This document shows positions 1-9,195 of a stretch of 64,000 nt of DNA, in pieces. The notes under the pieces were generated by a model. The model was not told the origin of the DNA. It saw only the letters and a program-made list of their open reading frames with translations, and ran no database searches. Where the stretch lies: NCBI GenBank assembly GCA_916613615.1, contig OU744721.1, forward strand, positions 84,139,060-84,203,059. Reading direction: 5' to 3'. The stretch's first letter is position 1. Each line of letters begins with the position of its first letter. The translations under genes and the position numbers were made by a program. This DNA is from Steromphala cineraria (lineage: Eukaryota > Mollusca > Gastropoda > Trochida > Trochidae).

Positions 1-157
1 AACTGAGTTATTATGAAGATTTTGTTCAGATCATGCTAAATGTTGTATGTTAAGTGTAGTGTGATTTTTTGTTTTAAGTAATTTTTGGAAAGATGTGTGA
101 CAAGTTAAAATCAAGACATTTGATGAATGTATTTCAAAGGGCTTATGGGCAATTACC

Positions 158-163
158 TTTATT
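158..163 (-). terminator. AATAAA poly(A) signal downstream of the stem-loop (copy 1)
   Basis: AATAAA on the transcript strand, about 166 nt after the stop and about 95 nt after the hairpin. It sits at the same offset, within CCAAAATAAAGG, in the units I checked. Histone genes of several animals carry such a distal signal, used when cells leave the cycle or when U7 processing fails. Here that use is inferred. Confidence 0.45.
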
Positions 164-256
164 TTGGGGGAGGGGTGGAATTTGGTGTGCCTTTTGCAGG
201 TGCGAGTTTTAGTGATGTAGTGGCATTGATTCAAGTCATCTTTTGTGATATTTGTA

Positions 257-272
257 AGCTCTGAGAAGAGCT
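257..272 (-). terminator. Histone-type mRNA 3' stem-loop of copy 1
   Basis: On the transcript strand the sequence is AGCTCT-TCTC-AGAGCT, a perfect 6-bp stem and 4-nt loop. The known metazoan histone element is GGYYYU-UHUH-ARRRCC. Stem positions 2-6 and all loop positions fit. Position 1 is A-U instead of G-C, changed on both sides so that pairing is kept. The flank 5' to the stem is A-rich (ACTAAAC). After the stem comes TACAAATATCACAAAAGATGA, whose AAAAGATGA begins about 11 nt downstream, where the U7-binding downstream element is expected. The same hairpin is present in all copies except 8 and 12, which lost it by deletion, and is altered by one base in copy 2. Confidence 0.72.
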
Positions 273-328
273 GTTTAGTGTTGAAAACACTAGTTTGGAA
301 GAACTGCATGTTGCATGTTCTTGAGTAT

Positions 329-640
329 CTAGTATTCCATCTCTTCACTGTCATACTCCTCAGAGTCCGACTGGCTGTTGACAGACACATAGTATCTGAG
401 TTCGGCAATCTTCTCAGCCTTTTCACAAGCATACTCGTAGTATGCATTGCGGACACCTTCAACTGTTGCCATTCTAAGTCGTAGGTTGTATCTGAATGAA
501 CGGTGGTTTTCGTTGCGAGCTTTGTCATAACGTTTCTGCAGACCTTCCAAGCGGTCGTTGAGGAGGACGACCTGTTCACATGCCTTCTTGAAGCGAGTCT
601 CGGTCTCGTAGAGTTGAGCGTACAGGTGAAACTTCTCCAT
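329..640 (-). CDS. Array gene copy 1: 103-residue coiled-coil protein with acidic tail, family unknown
   Basis: I do not recognise this protein. It is intronless and 103 residues long. Residues about 3-88 are rich in Leu, Glu, Lys, Arg and Tyr with heptad-like spacing, suggesting a helical or coiled-coil body with a basic stretch around residues 40-57 (KAR.ENHRSFRYNLRLR). Residues 89-103 form a tail of Ser, Asp, Glu and Tyr with several casein-kinase-2-like sites. There is no signal peptide or membrane segment. The start was chosen because it lies in ACCATGG and 60 bp below a TATA box (700-706) with a CCAAT box at 769-775. A histone-type stem-loop lies 56 nt after the stop codon (257-272). 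The architecture resembles a replication-dependent histone gene, but the protein shows no histone fold or similarity that I can see. This copy has Glu73, as only copy 4 also does. Confidence 0.75.
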   Translation of the reverse strand: MEKFHLYAQLYETETRFKKACEQVVLLNDRLEGLQKRYDKARNENHRSFRYNLRLRMATVEGVRNAYYEYACEKAEKIAELRYYVSVNSQSDSEEYDSEEMEY

Positions 641-699
641 GGTATTGATAGTAGAAGCGATTCAGAAGATCTGATGCCAAATCCATCAGGCCACGGCCA

Positions 700-706
700 T
701 TTTATA
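700..706 (-). promoter_or_regulatory. TATA box of copy 1
   Basis: TATAAAA on the minus strand, 60 bp above the ATG. Initiation about 30-34 nt downstream would fall at the CATCAG around 671-676 and leave a 5' UTR of about 32-36 nt, short as in histone genes. It sits in GGCCAGTGTATAAAATGGCC. The box is conserved at the same offset in every copy (positions in the copy entries). Confidence 0.75.
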
Positions 707-768
707 CACTGGCCATGACACGCCCTCTGTTGATGGGTGTCAAAACCTTCTCAAATGTGCAGTTGCAC

Positions 769-775
769 TGATTGG
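769..775 (-). promoter_or_regulatory. CCAAT box of copy 1
   Basis: CCAATCA on the minus strand, 63 bp above the TATA box, the usual place for an NF-Y site. The adjacent GTGCAACTGCAC (758-769) is an inverted repeat with 5-bp arms. Both lie at the same offset in the other units with a full promoter. Confidence 0.6.
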
Positions 776-842
776 CCTGGAATCCAACGCTAGGTCCTGC
801 CTCTGGATATGTCAATTACAAGGCAATCAACATTCACTTAAC

Positions 843-882
843 TGTGTACACATGGATGACAAATATCAACCTTGCTAGCAAG
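843..882. promoter_or_regulatory. Conserved palindromes upstream of the array promoter (unit 1)
   Basis: Two perfect palindromes, TGTGTACACA (843-852) and CTTGCTAGCAAG (871-882), lie 203-242 bp above the ATG and recur in the units. They could bind dimeric factors, but no factor is identified. The TTAA just before the first one (838-841) is the site used by the DNA transposon in unit 4. Confidence 0.35.
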
Positions 883-1560
883 CATACCTTTTCCCATTTT
901 TGTTGATTATTCTTTTTAATTCACTGACGGATAACTTTGCGTACTTTGAGGTAGAATGTCTGAACTTATGATAGTTACAGTAGATTGTACAAACAAACTA
1001 CTCAGAGATAATCTTGACCAAATTTGAAAATGCACATGTCAGATACCTCTTGAGTTGTACTGATTGAGTCAGACTATGTTTGTTTAACTGTCATTGTTTA
1101 ACTAGAAAAAATACAGTAATATTTTTTCTCAGTGTCTGGAGAAGAAATTATTGAGTTATTAGATTTTTATCTTGGCTATGTGGTTGACTTTGAATTACAA
1201 ATGAGTGTAACTGTATGAATTATATTTTGTGTTGAATTTTCATTAGCATTCAAATATTTCTGTCGAGGACTATTTCATTGACACTAAAAAATGTGTGTCT
1301 GAAGCCTTCTGTTTAAATACAAAGAGGGAAAACAGAGAAATCACAGGAATTTCAAGTCTCCAGAAAAGAAGACTTGTCTTCCGCTTTGTGTATTTAACAA
1401 TTATTAGCCTTATCACAAAGAAATCTTCATACAATAGCAGTGATCTGAGAAGCCAGCGCTTGGAACTGATGTATGGGCCGAACATAAAATTTTCAAATGC
1501 TGATTTTTTTGTTAAAGCGATTGTTACTTCCAAGATACTTTTTATTATGTTTAAAAAATT
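883..1560. other. Intergenic spacer of the array unit
   Basis: About 680 bp of AT-rich sequence between the upstream promoter region of copy 1 and the 3' flank of copy 2. I see no tRNA, snRNA or rRNA gene. Short reading frames on both strands here lack any promoter or protein signature and change length between units. One TGAGTCA (AP-1-like) match at 1065-1071 may be chance. The equivalent spacer in other units holds the same. Confidence 0.6.
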
Positions 1561-1889
1561 GAACTGAGTTATTATGAAGATTTTGTTCAGATCATGCTAA
1601 ATGTTGTATGTTAAGTGTAGTGTGATGTTTTGTTTTAACAAATTTTTGGAAAGATGTGTGACAAGTTAAAATCAAGACATTTGATGAATGTATTTCAAAG
1701 GGCTTATGGGCAATTACCTTTATTTTGGGGGAGGGGTGGAAGTTGGTGTGCCTTTTGCAGGTGCGAGTTTTAGTGATGTAGTGGCATTGATTCAAGTCAT
1801 CTTTTGTGATATTTGTAAGCTCCGAGAAGAGCTGTTTAGTGTTGAAAACACTAGTTTGGAAGAACTGCATGTTGCATGTTCTTGAGTAT

Positions 1890-2201
1890 CTAGTATTCCA
1901 TCTCTTCACTGTCATACTCCTCAGAGTCCGACTAGCTGTTGACAGACACATAGTATCTGAGTTCGGCAATCTTCTCAGCCTTTCCACAAGCATACTCGTA
2001 GTATGCATTGCGGACACCTTCAACTGTTGCCATTCTAAGTCGTAGGTTGTATCTGAATGAACGGTGGTTTTCGTTGCGAGCTTTGTCATAACGTTTCTGC
2101 AGACCTTCCAAGCGGTCGTTGAGGAGGACGACCTGTTCACATGCCTTCTTGAAGCGAGTCTCGGTCTCGTAGAGTTGAGCGTACAGGTGAAACTTCTCCA
2201 T
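1890..2201 (-). pseudogene. Array gene copy 2, nonsense at codon 90
   Basis: Full-length frame with CAG changed to TAG at codon 90 (1932-1934), so translation would end after residue 89 and lose only the acidic tail. The product may still fold, so calling it dead is tentative. The stem-loop (1818-1833) carries one change that turns the loop-closing U-A pair into U-G. TATA is at 2261-2267. The spacer above the promoter is joined directly to the 3' flank of copy 3 at about 2497/2498. Confidence 0.7.
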
Positions 2202-2729
2202 GGTATTGATAGTAGAAGCGATTCAGAAGATCTGATGCCAAATCCATCAGGCAACGGCCATTTTATACACTGGCCATGACACGCCCTCTGTTGATGCGTG
2301 TCAAAACCTTCTCAAATGTGCAGTTGCACTGATTGGCCTGGAATCCAACGCTAGGTCCTGCCACTGGATATGTCAATTACAAGGCAATCAACATTCACTT
2401 AACTGTGTACACATGGATGACAAATATCAACCTTGCTAGCAAGCATACCTTTTCCCATTTTTGTTGATTATTCTTTTTAATTCACTGACGGATAACTGTG
2501 ACAAGTTAAAATCAAGACATTTGATGAATGTATTTCAAAGGGCTTATGGGCAATTACCTTTATTTTGGGGGAGGGTTAGAATTTGGTGTGCCTTTTGCAG
2601 GTGCGAGTTTTAGTGATGTAGTGGCATTGATTCAAGTCATCTTTTGTGATATTTGTAAGCTCTGAGAAGAGCTGTTTAGTGTTGAAAACACTAGTTTGGA
2701 AGAACTGCATGTTGCATGTTCTTGAGTAT

Positions 2730-3041
2730 CTAGTATTCCATCTCTTCACTGTCATACTCCTCAGAGTCCGACTGGCTGTTGACAGACACATAGTATCTGA
2801 GTTCGGCAATCTTCTCAGCCTTTCCACAAGCATACTCGTAGTATGCATTGCGGACACCTTCAACTGTTGCCATTCTAAGTCGTAGGTTGTATCTGAATGA
2901 ACGGTGGTTTTCGTTGCGAGCTTTGTCATAACGTTTCTGCAGACCTTCCAAGCGGTCGTTGAGGAGGACGACCTGTTCACATGCCTTCTTGAAGCGAGTC
3001 TCGGTCTCGTAGAGTTGAGCGTACAGGTGAAACTTCTCCAT
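2730..3041 (-). CDS. Array gene copy 3: 103-residue coiled-coil/acidic-tail protein
   Basis: Intact, and used here as the reference sequence for the other copies (Asn43, Gly73, Glu94). Stem-loop 2658-2673, TATA 3101-3107. Its distal 3' flank is shortened by the deletion shared with copy 2's spacer, but the hairpin and the AATAAA remain. Confidence 0.75.
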   Translation of the reverse strand: MEKFHLYAQLYETETRFKKACEQVVLLNDRLEGLQKRYDKARNENHRSFRYNLRLRMATVEGVRNAYYEYACGKAEKIAELRYYVSVNSQSDSEEYDSEEMEY

Positions 3042-4291
3042 GGTATTGATAGTAGAAGCGATTCAGAAGATCTGATGCCAAATCCATCAGGCCACGGCCA
3101 TTTTATACACTGGCCATGACACGCCCTCTGTTGATGGGTGTCAAAACCTTCTCAAATGTGCAGTTGCACTGATTGGCCTGGAATCCAACGCTAGGTCCTG
3201 CCTCTGGATATGTCAATTACAAGGCAATCAACATTCACTTAACTGTGTACACATGGATGACAAATATCAACCTTGCTAGCAAGCATACCTTTTCTCATTT
3301 TTGTTGATTATTCTTTTTAATTCACTGACGGATAACTTTGCGTACTTTGAGTTAGAATGTCTGAACTTATGATAGTTACAGTAGATTGTACAAACAAACT
3401 ACTCAGAGATAATCTTGGCAAAATTTGAAAATGCACATGTCAGATACCTCTTGAGTTGTACTGATTGAGTCAGACTATGTTTGTTTAACTGTCATTGTTT
3501 AACTAGAAAAAATACAGTAATATTTTTTCTCAGTGTCTGGAGAAGAAATTATTGAGTTATTAGATTTTTATCTTGGCTATGTGGTTGACTTTGAATTACA
3601 AATGGGTGTAACTGTATGAATTATATTTTGTGTTGAATTTTCATTAGCATTCAAATATTTCTGTCGAGGACTATTTCATTGACACTAAAAAATGTGTGTC
3701 TGAAGCCTTCTGTTTAAATACAAAGAGGGAAAACAGAGAAATCACAGGAATTTCAAGTCTCCAGAAAAGAAGACTTGTCTTCCGCGTTGAGTATTTAACA
3801 ATTATTAGCCTTATCACAAAGAAATCTTCATACAATAGCAGTGATCTGAGAAGCCAGCGCTTGGAACTGATGTATGGGCCGAACATAAAATTTTCAAATG
3901 CTGATTTTTTTTGTTAAAGCGATTATTACTTCCAAAATACTTTTTATTATGTTTAAAAAATTGAACTGAGTTATTATGAAGATTTTGTTCAGATCATGCT
4001 AAATGTTGTATGTTAAGTGTAGTGTGATGTTTTGTTTTAAGTAATTTTTGGAAAGATGTGTGACAAGTTAAAATCAAGACATTTGATGAATGTATTTCAA
4101 AGGGCTTATGGGCAATTACCTTTATTTTGGGGGAGGGGTGGAATTTGGTGTGCCTTTTGCAGGTGCGAGTTTTAGTGATGTAGTGGCATTGATTCAAGTC
4201 ATCTTTTGTGATATTTGTAAGCTCTGAGAAGAGCTGTTTAGTGTTGAAAACACTAGTTTGGAAGAACTGCATGTTGCATGTTCTTGAGTAT

Positions 4292-4603
4292 CTAGTATTC
4301 CATCTCTTCACTGTCATACTCCTCAGAGTCCGACTGGCTGTTGACAGACACATAGTATCTGAGTTCGGCAATCTTCTCAGCCTTTTCACAAGCATACTCG
4401 TAGTATGCATTGCGGACACCTTCAACTGTTGCCATTCTAAGTCGTAGGTTGTATCTGAATGAACGGTGGTTTTCGTTGCGAGCTTTGTCATAACGTTTCT
4501 GCAGACCTTCCAAGCGGTCGTTGAGGAGGACGACCTGTTCACATGCCTTCTTGAAGCGAGTCTCGGTCTCGTAGAGTTGAGCGTAAAGGTGAAACTTCTC
4601 CAT
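4292..4603 (-). CDS. Array gene copy 4: 103-residue coiled-coil/acidic-tail protein
   Basis: Intact with Glu73. Stem-loop 4220-4235, TATA 4663-4669, CCAAT 4732-4738. A DNA transposon sits 198 bp above the start codon, beyond the CCAAT box. It separates the core promoter from the two upstream palindromes. Confidence 0.75.
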   Translation of the reverse strand: MEKFHLYAQLYETETRFKKACEQVVLLNDRLEGLQKRYDKARNENHRSFRYNLRLRMATVEGVRNAYYEYACEKAEKIAELRYYVSVNSQSDSEEYDSEEMEY

Positions 4604-4804
4604 GGTATTGATAGTAGAAGCGATTCAGAAGATCTGATGCCAAATCCATCAGGCCACGGCCATTTTATACACTGGCCATGACACGCCCTCTGTTGATGCG
4701 TGTCAAAACCTTCTCAAATGTGCAGTTGCACTGATTGGCCTGGAATCCAACGCTAGGTCCTGCCTCTGGATATGTCAATTACAAGGCAATCAACGTTCAC
4801 TTAA

Positions 4805-4829
4805 GAGGCCGATCGAGCCTCTTTCTGAG
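4805..4829 (+). repeat. Left terminal inverted repeat of the TTAA element
   Basis: GAGGCCGATCGAGCCTCTTT and following bases. It matches the reverse complement of the right end (6242-6268) with a few mismatches and a 1-2 nt offset. Confidence 0.65.
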
Positions 4830-5062
4830 AAATAAGCTTTAGATCGGGAACAAGGCTGTTTTCGAATAGCGCGTCATAGTTTTTAGATCTATAAATAGCA
4901 CGAGAAAAGCCCCTTCCCATAATGCAACGCTATATGTAAACAACATGGCTCGTTTGTGTCAGGGTGTCAAATGAATTTTGGCATTTATTTATTTATTTCT
5001 ATGTCTTGCTCATTCCAATTATTACGACTTGGGGGTATACGAAAAAACTACAACATAAATTG

Positions 5063-5140
5063 TAATATCAAAATATTTCAATATTATAAATGACATAATT
5101 ATTTATATAAATTTCCATTTATAGATTTCTTGCTTATCTC
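5063..5140 (+). repeat. Internal direct repeat A of the TTAA element
   Basis: AT-rich block beginning TAATATCAAAATATTTCAAT and ending in ATTTCTTGCTTATCTC. A diverged second copy lies at 5210-5292. Confidence 0.6.
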
Positions 5141-5209
5141 TGATGTAAACAAAGTATTTTGTTTGGATAATTATTTGTGAAATTTCTTTTCCATTTTAAT
5201 GCAATATTT

Positions 5210-5292
5210 AATATCACAATATTTCAATATTAATTAGAAATGAAAATTATTTACATATATATTTATCAATTTATGGATTTCTTGCTAATCTC
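5210..5292 (+). repeat. Internal direct repeat B of the TTAA element
   Basis: Diverged copy of 5063-5140, beginning TAATATCACAATATTTCAAT and ending in ATTTCTTGCTAATCTC. It suggests an old internal duplication in the element. Confidence 0.6.
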
Positions 5293-6241
5293 AACCCGAC
5301 TCATAGTAAAACATTTTTTCTTCCAAAATATATCTTAGTCACTTAAATCACATGAAGTTTTTATGTTCGAAAAAGTGCAACACGGACTGTGTATATTTCG
5401 GAGTGCGACAGCGCTGACGATTTTTTTTATATTCGATGCGAATCAACTATTCTTCTCAGTGTCACATTGATTGAGTGTCATATGTAGATTTCAATAAACA
5501 ATCTGTTTGTCTGTCAATTTTCTTATGCAAACATTATTAACAAATTTCCTACAAATTAAACATCCAAGTAACTACAACACCGACCAAACAATCAGCTGAC
5601 AATAATCCTAGTGGTCGCCATGATCAAGGCTTCGAGTTCGATCGGCTTTCCTCCGCCATTTTGAATTGTTTGCATTGCGAGAAAACAAATGTACTGTATC
5701 ATGCTAATTCATTGAGTAAATCAAGAAAAAATAAGTGATTGATAGAAGAGGGACATGTTTACACGTGATGCATAATAAAAGTTATCAGTTAAGACAGTAT
5801 TTTGTTGCAGTAAATGCCAGTAATGCATCTCACGCTCGTAGCTCCGATGATTGGCTTCATTTCACGATGTTTTTCTTTTTGGGGGGCGATACACTTAATT
5901 CTTTATCAAATTGTTAAATCATGAACAACTTGAATGATAACCTCATTAACATTTTGAATTTTTTAAAATTAAGTGTGAAATAATCATGTAAAAATCGTAT
6001 TTATTAGTTAACAGGAATGTCCTCCGTGAATTTCGTTTCCACAAACAAACAAAATCACCGCTCGATGTGCTTGTCAGTGGCTTTATTTATTTTCGCAATT
6101 TTTTTGTTTTGAAGGGCGGATTAGAACAAATTACCAAATATGACATAGTTATTAACATAAAAAAAATAGTAAACAAAGTCGAATATATAAAATTTGACGT
6201 GTCGTGTGCAAAAGGGAATTCCCTCCCGAATATTTGTGGAA

Positions 6242-6268
6242 CAGAAAATAGCCGCTCGATCTGGCCCT
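6242..6268 (-). repeat. Right terminal inverted repeat of the TTAA element
   Basis: Read inwards on the minus strand it is AGGGCCAGATCGAGCGGC and following bases, partner to the left end. Confidence 0.65.
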
Positions 6269-7322
6269 TTAACTGTGTACACATGGATGACAAATATCAA
6301 CCTTGCTAGCAAGCATACCTTTTCCCATTTTTGTTGATTATTCTTTTTAATTCACTGACGGATAACTTTGCGTACTTTGAGTTAGAATGTCTGAACTTAT
6401 GATAGTTACAGTAGATTGTACAAACAAACAACTCAGAGATAATCTTGGCCAAATTTGAAAATGCACATGTCAGATACCTCTTGAGTTGTACTGATTGAGT
6501 CAGACTATGTTTGTTTAACTGTCATTGTTTAACTAGAAAAAATAAAGTAATATTTTTTCTCAGTGTCTGGAGAAGAAATTATTGAGTTATTAGATTTTTA
6601 TCTTGGCTATGTGGTTGACTTTGAATTACAAATGGGTGTAACTGTATGAATTATATTTTGTGTTGAATTTTCATTAGCATTCAAATATTTCTGTCGAGGA
6701 CTATTTCATTGACACTAAAAAATGTGTGTCTGAAGCCTTCTGTTTAAATACAAAGAGGGAAAACAGAGAAATCACAGGAATTTCAAGTCTCCAGAAAAGA
6801 AGACTTGTCTTCCGCGTTGTGTATTTAACAATTATTAGCCTTATCACAAAGAAATCTTCATACAATAGCAGTGATCTGAGAAGCCAGCGCTTGGAACTGA
6901 TGTATAGCCCGAACATAAAATTTTCAAATGCTGATTTTTTTTTGTTAAAGCGATTGTTACTTCCAAGATACTTTTTATTATGTTTAAAAAATTGAACTGA
7001 GTTATTATGAAGATTTTGTTCAGATCATGCTAAATGTTGTATGTTAAGTGTAGTGTGATGTTTTGTTTTAAGTAATTTTTGGAAAGATGTGTGACAAGTT
7101 AAAATCAAGACATTTGATGAATGTATTTCAAAGGGCTTATGGGCAATTACCTTTATTTTGGGGGAGGGGTGGAATTTGGTGTGCCTTTTGCAGGTGCGAG
7201 TTTTAGTGATGTAGTGGCTTTGATTCAAGTCATCTTTTGTGATATTTGTAAGCTCTGAGAAGAGCTGTTTAGTGTTGAAAACACTAGTTTGGAAGAACTG
7301 CATGTTGCATGTTCTTGAGTAT

Positions 7323-7634
7323 CTAGTATTCCATCTCTTCACTGTCATACTCCACAGAGTCCGACTGGCTGTTGACAGACACATAGTATCTGAGTTCGGC
7401 AATCTTCTCAGCCTTTCCACAAGCATACTCGTAGTATGCATTGCGGACACCTTCAACTGTTGCCATTCTAAGTCGTAGGTTGTATCTGAATGAACGGTGG
7501 TTTTCGTTGCGAGCTTTGTCATAACGTTTCTGCAGACCTTCCAAGCGGTCGTTGAGGAGGACGACCTGTTCACATGCCTTCTTGAAGCGAGTCTCGGTCT
7601 CGTAGAGTTGAGCGTACAGGTGAAACTTCTCCAT
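7323..7634 (-). CDS. Array gene copy 5: 103-residue coiled-coil/acidic-tail protein
   Basis: Intact. First copy with Val94 in place of Glu in the acidic tail. Stem-loop 7251-7266, TATA 7694-7700, CCAAT 7763-7769. Confidence 0.75.
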   Translation of the reverse strand: MEKFHLYAQLYETETRFKKACEQVVLLNDRLEGLQKRYDKARNENHRSFRYNLRLRMATVEGVRNAYYEYACGKAEKIAELRYYVSVNSQSDSVEYDSEEMEY

Positions 7635-8884
7635 GGTATTGATAGTAGAAGCGATTCAGAAGATCTGATGCCAAATCCATCAGGCCACGGCCATTTTATA
7701 CACTGGGCATGACACGCCCTCTGTTGATGGGTGTCCAAACCTTCTCAAATGTGCAGTTGCACTGATTGGCCTGGAATCCAACGCTAGGTCCTGCCACTGG
7801 ATATGTCAATTACAAGGCAATCAACATTCACTTAACTGTGTACACATGGATGACAAATATCAACCTTGCTAGCAAGCATACCTTTTCCCATTTTTGTTGA
7901 TTATTCTTTTTAATTCACTGACGGATAACTTTGCGTACTTTGAGTTAGAATGTCTGAACTTATGATAGTTACAGTAGATTGTACAAACAAACTACTCAGA
8001 GATAATCTTGGCCAAATTTGAAAATGCACATGTCAGATACCTCTTGAGTTGTACTGATTGAGTCAGACTATGTTTGTTTAACTGTCATTGTTTAACTAGA
8101 AAAAATACAGTAATATTTTTTCTCAGTGTCTTGAGAAGAAATTATTGAGTTATTAGATTTTTATCTTGGCTATGTGGTTGACTTTGAATTACAAATGGGT
8201 GTAACTGTATGAATTATATTTTGTGTTGAATTTTCATTAGCATTCAAATATTTCTGTCGAGGACTATTTCATTGACACTAAAAAATGTGTGTCTGAAGCC
8301 TTCTGTTTAAATACAAAGAGGGAAAACAGAGAAATCACAGGAATTTCAAGTCTCCAGAAAAGAAGACTTGTCTTCCGCGTTGTGTATTTAACAATTATTA
8401 GCCTTATCACAAAGAAATCTTCATACAATAGCAGTGATCTGAGAAGCCAGCGCTTGGAACTGATGTATGGGCCGAACATAAAATTTTCAAATGCTGATTT
8501 TTTTTGTTAAAGCGATTGTTGCTTCCAAGATACTTTTTATTATGTTTAAAAAATTGAACTGAGTTATTATGAAGATTTTGTTCAGATCATGCTAAATGTT
8601 GTATGTTAAGTGTAGTGTGATGTTTTGTTTTAAGTAATTTTTGGAAAGATGTGTGACAAGTTAAAATCAAGACATTTGATGAATGTATTTCAAAGGGCTT
8701 ATGGGCAATTACCTTTATTTTGGGGGAGGGGTGGAATTTGGTGTGCCTTTTGCAGGTGCGAGTTTTAGTGATGTAGTGGCATTGATTCAAGTCATCTTTT
8801 GTGATATTTGTAAGCTCTGAGAAGAGCTGTTTAGTGTTGAAAACACTAGTTTGGAAGAACTGCATGTTGCATGTTCTTGAGTAT

Positions 8885-9195
8885 CTAGTATTCCATCTCT
8901 TCACTGTCATACTCCACAGAGTCCGACTGGCTGTTGACAGACACATAGTATCTGAGTTCGGCAATCTTCTCAGCCTTTCCACAAGCATACTCGTAGTATG
9001 CATTGCGGACACCTTCAACTGTTGCCATTCTAAGTCGTAGGTTGTATCTGAATGAACGGTGGTTTTCTTGGCGAGCTTTGTCATAATGTTCTGCAGACCT
9101 TCCAAGCGGTCGTTGAGGAGGACGACCTGTTCACATGCCTTCTTGAAGCGAGTCTCGGTCTCGTAGAGTTGAGCGTACAGGTGAAACTTCTCCAT
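8885..9195 (-). pseudogene. Array gene copy 6, frameshifted
   Basis: One base is missing near codon 36: the plus strand reads CATAATGTTCTGC where others have CATAACGTTTCTGC. After residue 35 translation enters another frame that stays open to 8587, giving a 202-residue chimera with an unrelated tail. Stem-loop 8813-8828, TATA 9255-9261. Just 5' of the shift the DNA carries the right-block marker CTTGGCGAG (a Gln43 codon), unlike its intact neighbours. Confidence 0.75.

Larger units (their letters stand above)
1..4804 (-). repeat. Tandem gene array, left segment (units 1-4)
   Basis: Head-to-tail units of about 1562 bp, each with one minus-strand gene. By eye the units are nearly identical apart from scattered substitutions and one-base runs. 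Gene starts lie at 640, 2201, 3041 and 4603. The 840-bp step between copies 2 and 3 reflects a deletion of about 722 bp of spacer with its junction at about 2497/2498. The window opens inside the distal 3' flank of copy 1, so the array continues to the left. The segment ends at a TTAA site interrupted by a DNA transposon. Confidence 0.97.
4805..6268. mobile_element. Non-autonomous TTAA-site DNA transposon (piggyBac-like MITE)
   Basis: A 1464-bp insertion absent from every other unit, flanked by TTAA at 4801-4804 and 6269-6272. Other units have a single TTAA at this site, so TTAA is the target duplication. The ends are imperfect inverted repeats sharing GATCGAGC: the left end reads GAGGCCGATCGAGCCTC inwards and the right end AGGGCCAGATCGAGCGGC inwards. 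TTAA duplication is the hallmark of the piggyBac superfamily. The interior is AT-rich and has no transposase frame; the longest frames (60-80 codons) show no domain. It was probably mobilised in trans. The superfamily assignment is an inference from the target site. Confidence 0.8.

Noticed and set aside
257..272. Reading the hairpin as a bacterial rho-independent terminator
   Set aside because: There is no downstream U-run on the transcript strand, and the surrounding DNA is plainly eukaryotic.
31..579. A 182-codon frame (up to 237 codons in some units) on the same strand, overlapping the 103-codon gene in another frame
   Set aside because: It runs through the stem-loop and past the AATAAA before its stop codon, so neither predicted mRNA end would include a stop. 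Its presence in most units reflects near-identity of the repeats, not independent conservation.
329..640. Identifying the 103-residue protein as histone H4 because of its length
   Set aside because: The sequence has no histone-fold motifs, is Glu- and Tyr-rich and ends in an acidic tail. The matching length is a coincidence.
245..718. Plus-strand frames of 79 and 71 codons opposite the gene
   Set aside because: They are antisense shadows of the coding region. I see no promoter or domain for them, and the first opens with GTG.
1065..1071. TGAGTCA as an AP-1 site controlling the array
   Set aside because: A single 7-base match in each spacer is expected by chance, and it lies over 400 bp from the start codon with no supporting cluster.
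1270..1567. Paired 71-90-codon frames on both strands of the spacer
   Set aside because: They vary in length and frame between units (for example the 86-codon forms at 11412 and 17091), lack promoter signals and resemble no protein I know.
4805..6268. Small frames at 5735-5917 and 6067-6309 as transposase remnants
   Set aside because: Composition and sequence show no DDE-type motif or similarity, and the second frame runs across the element's right end into the array unit.
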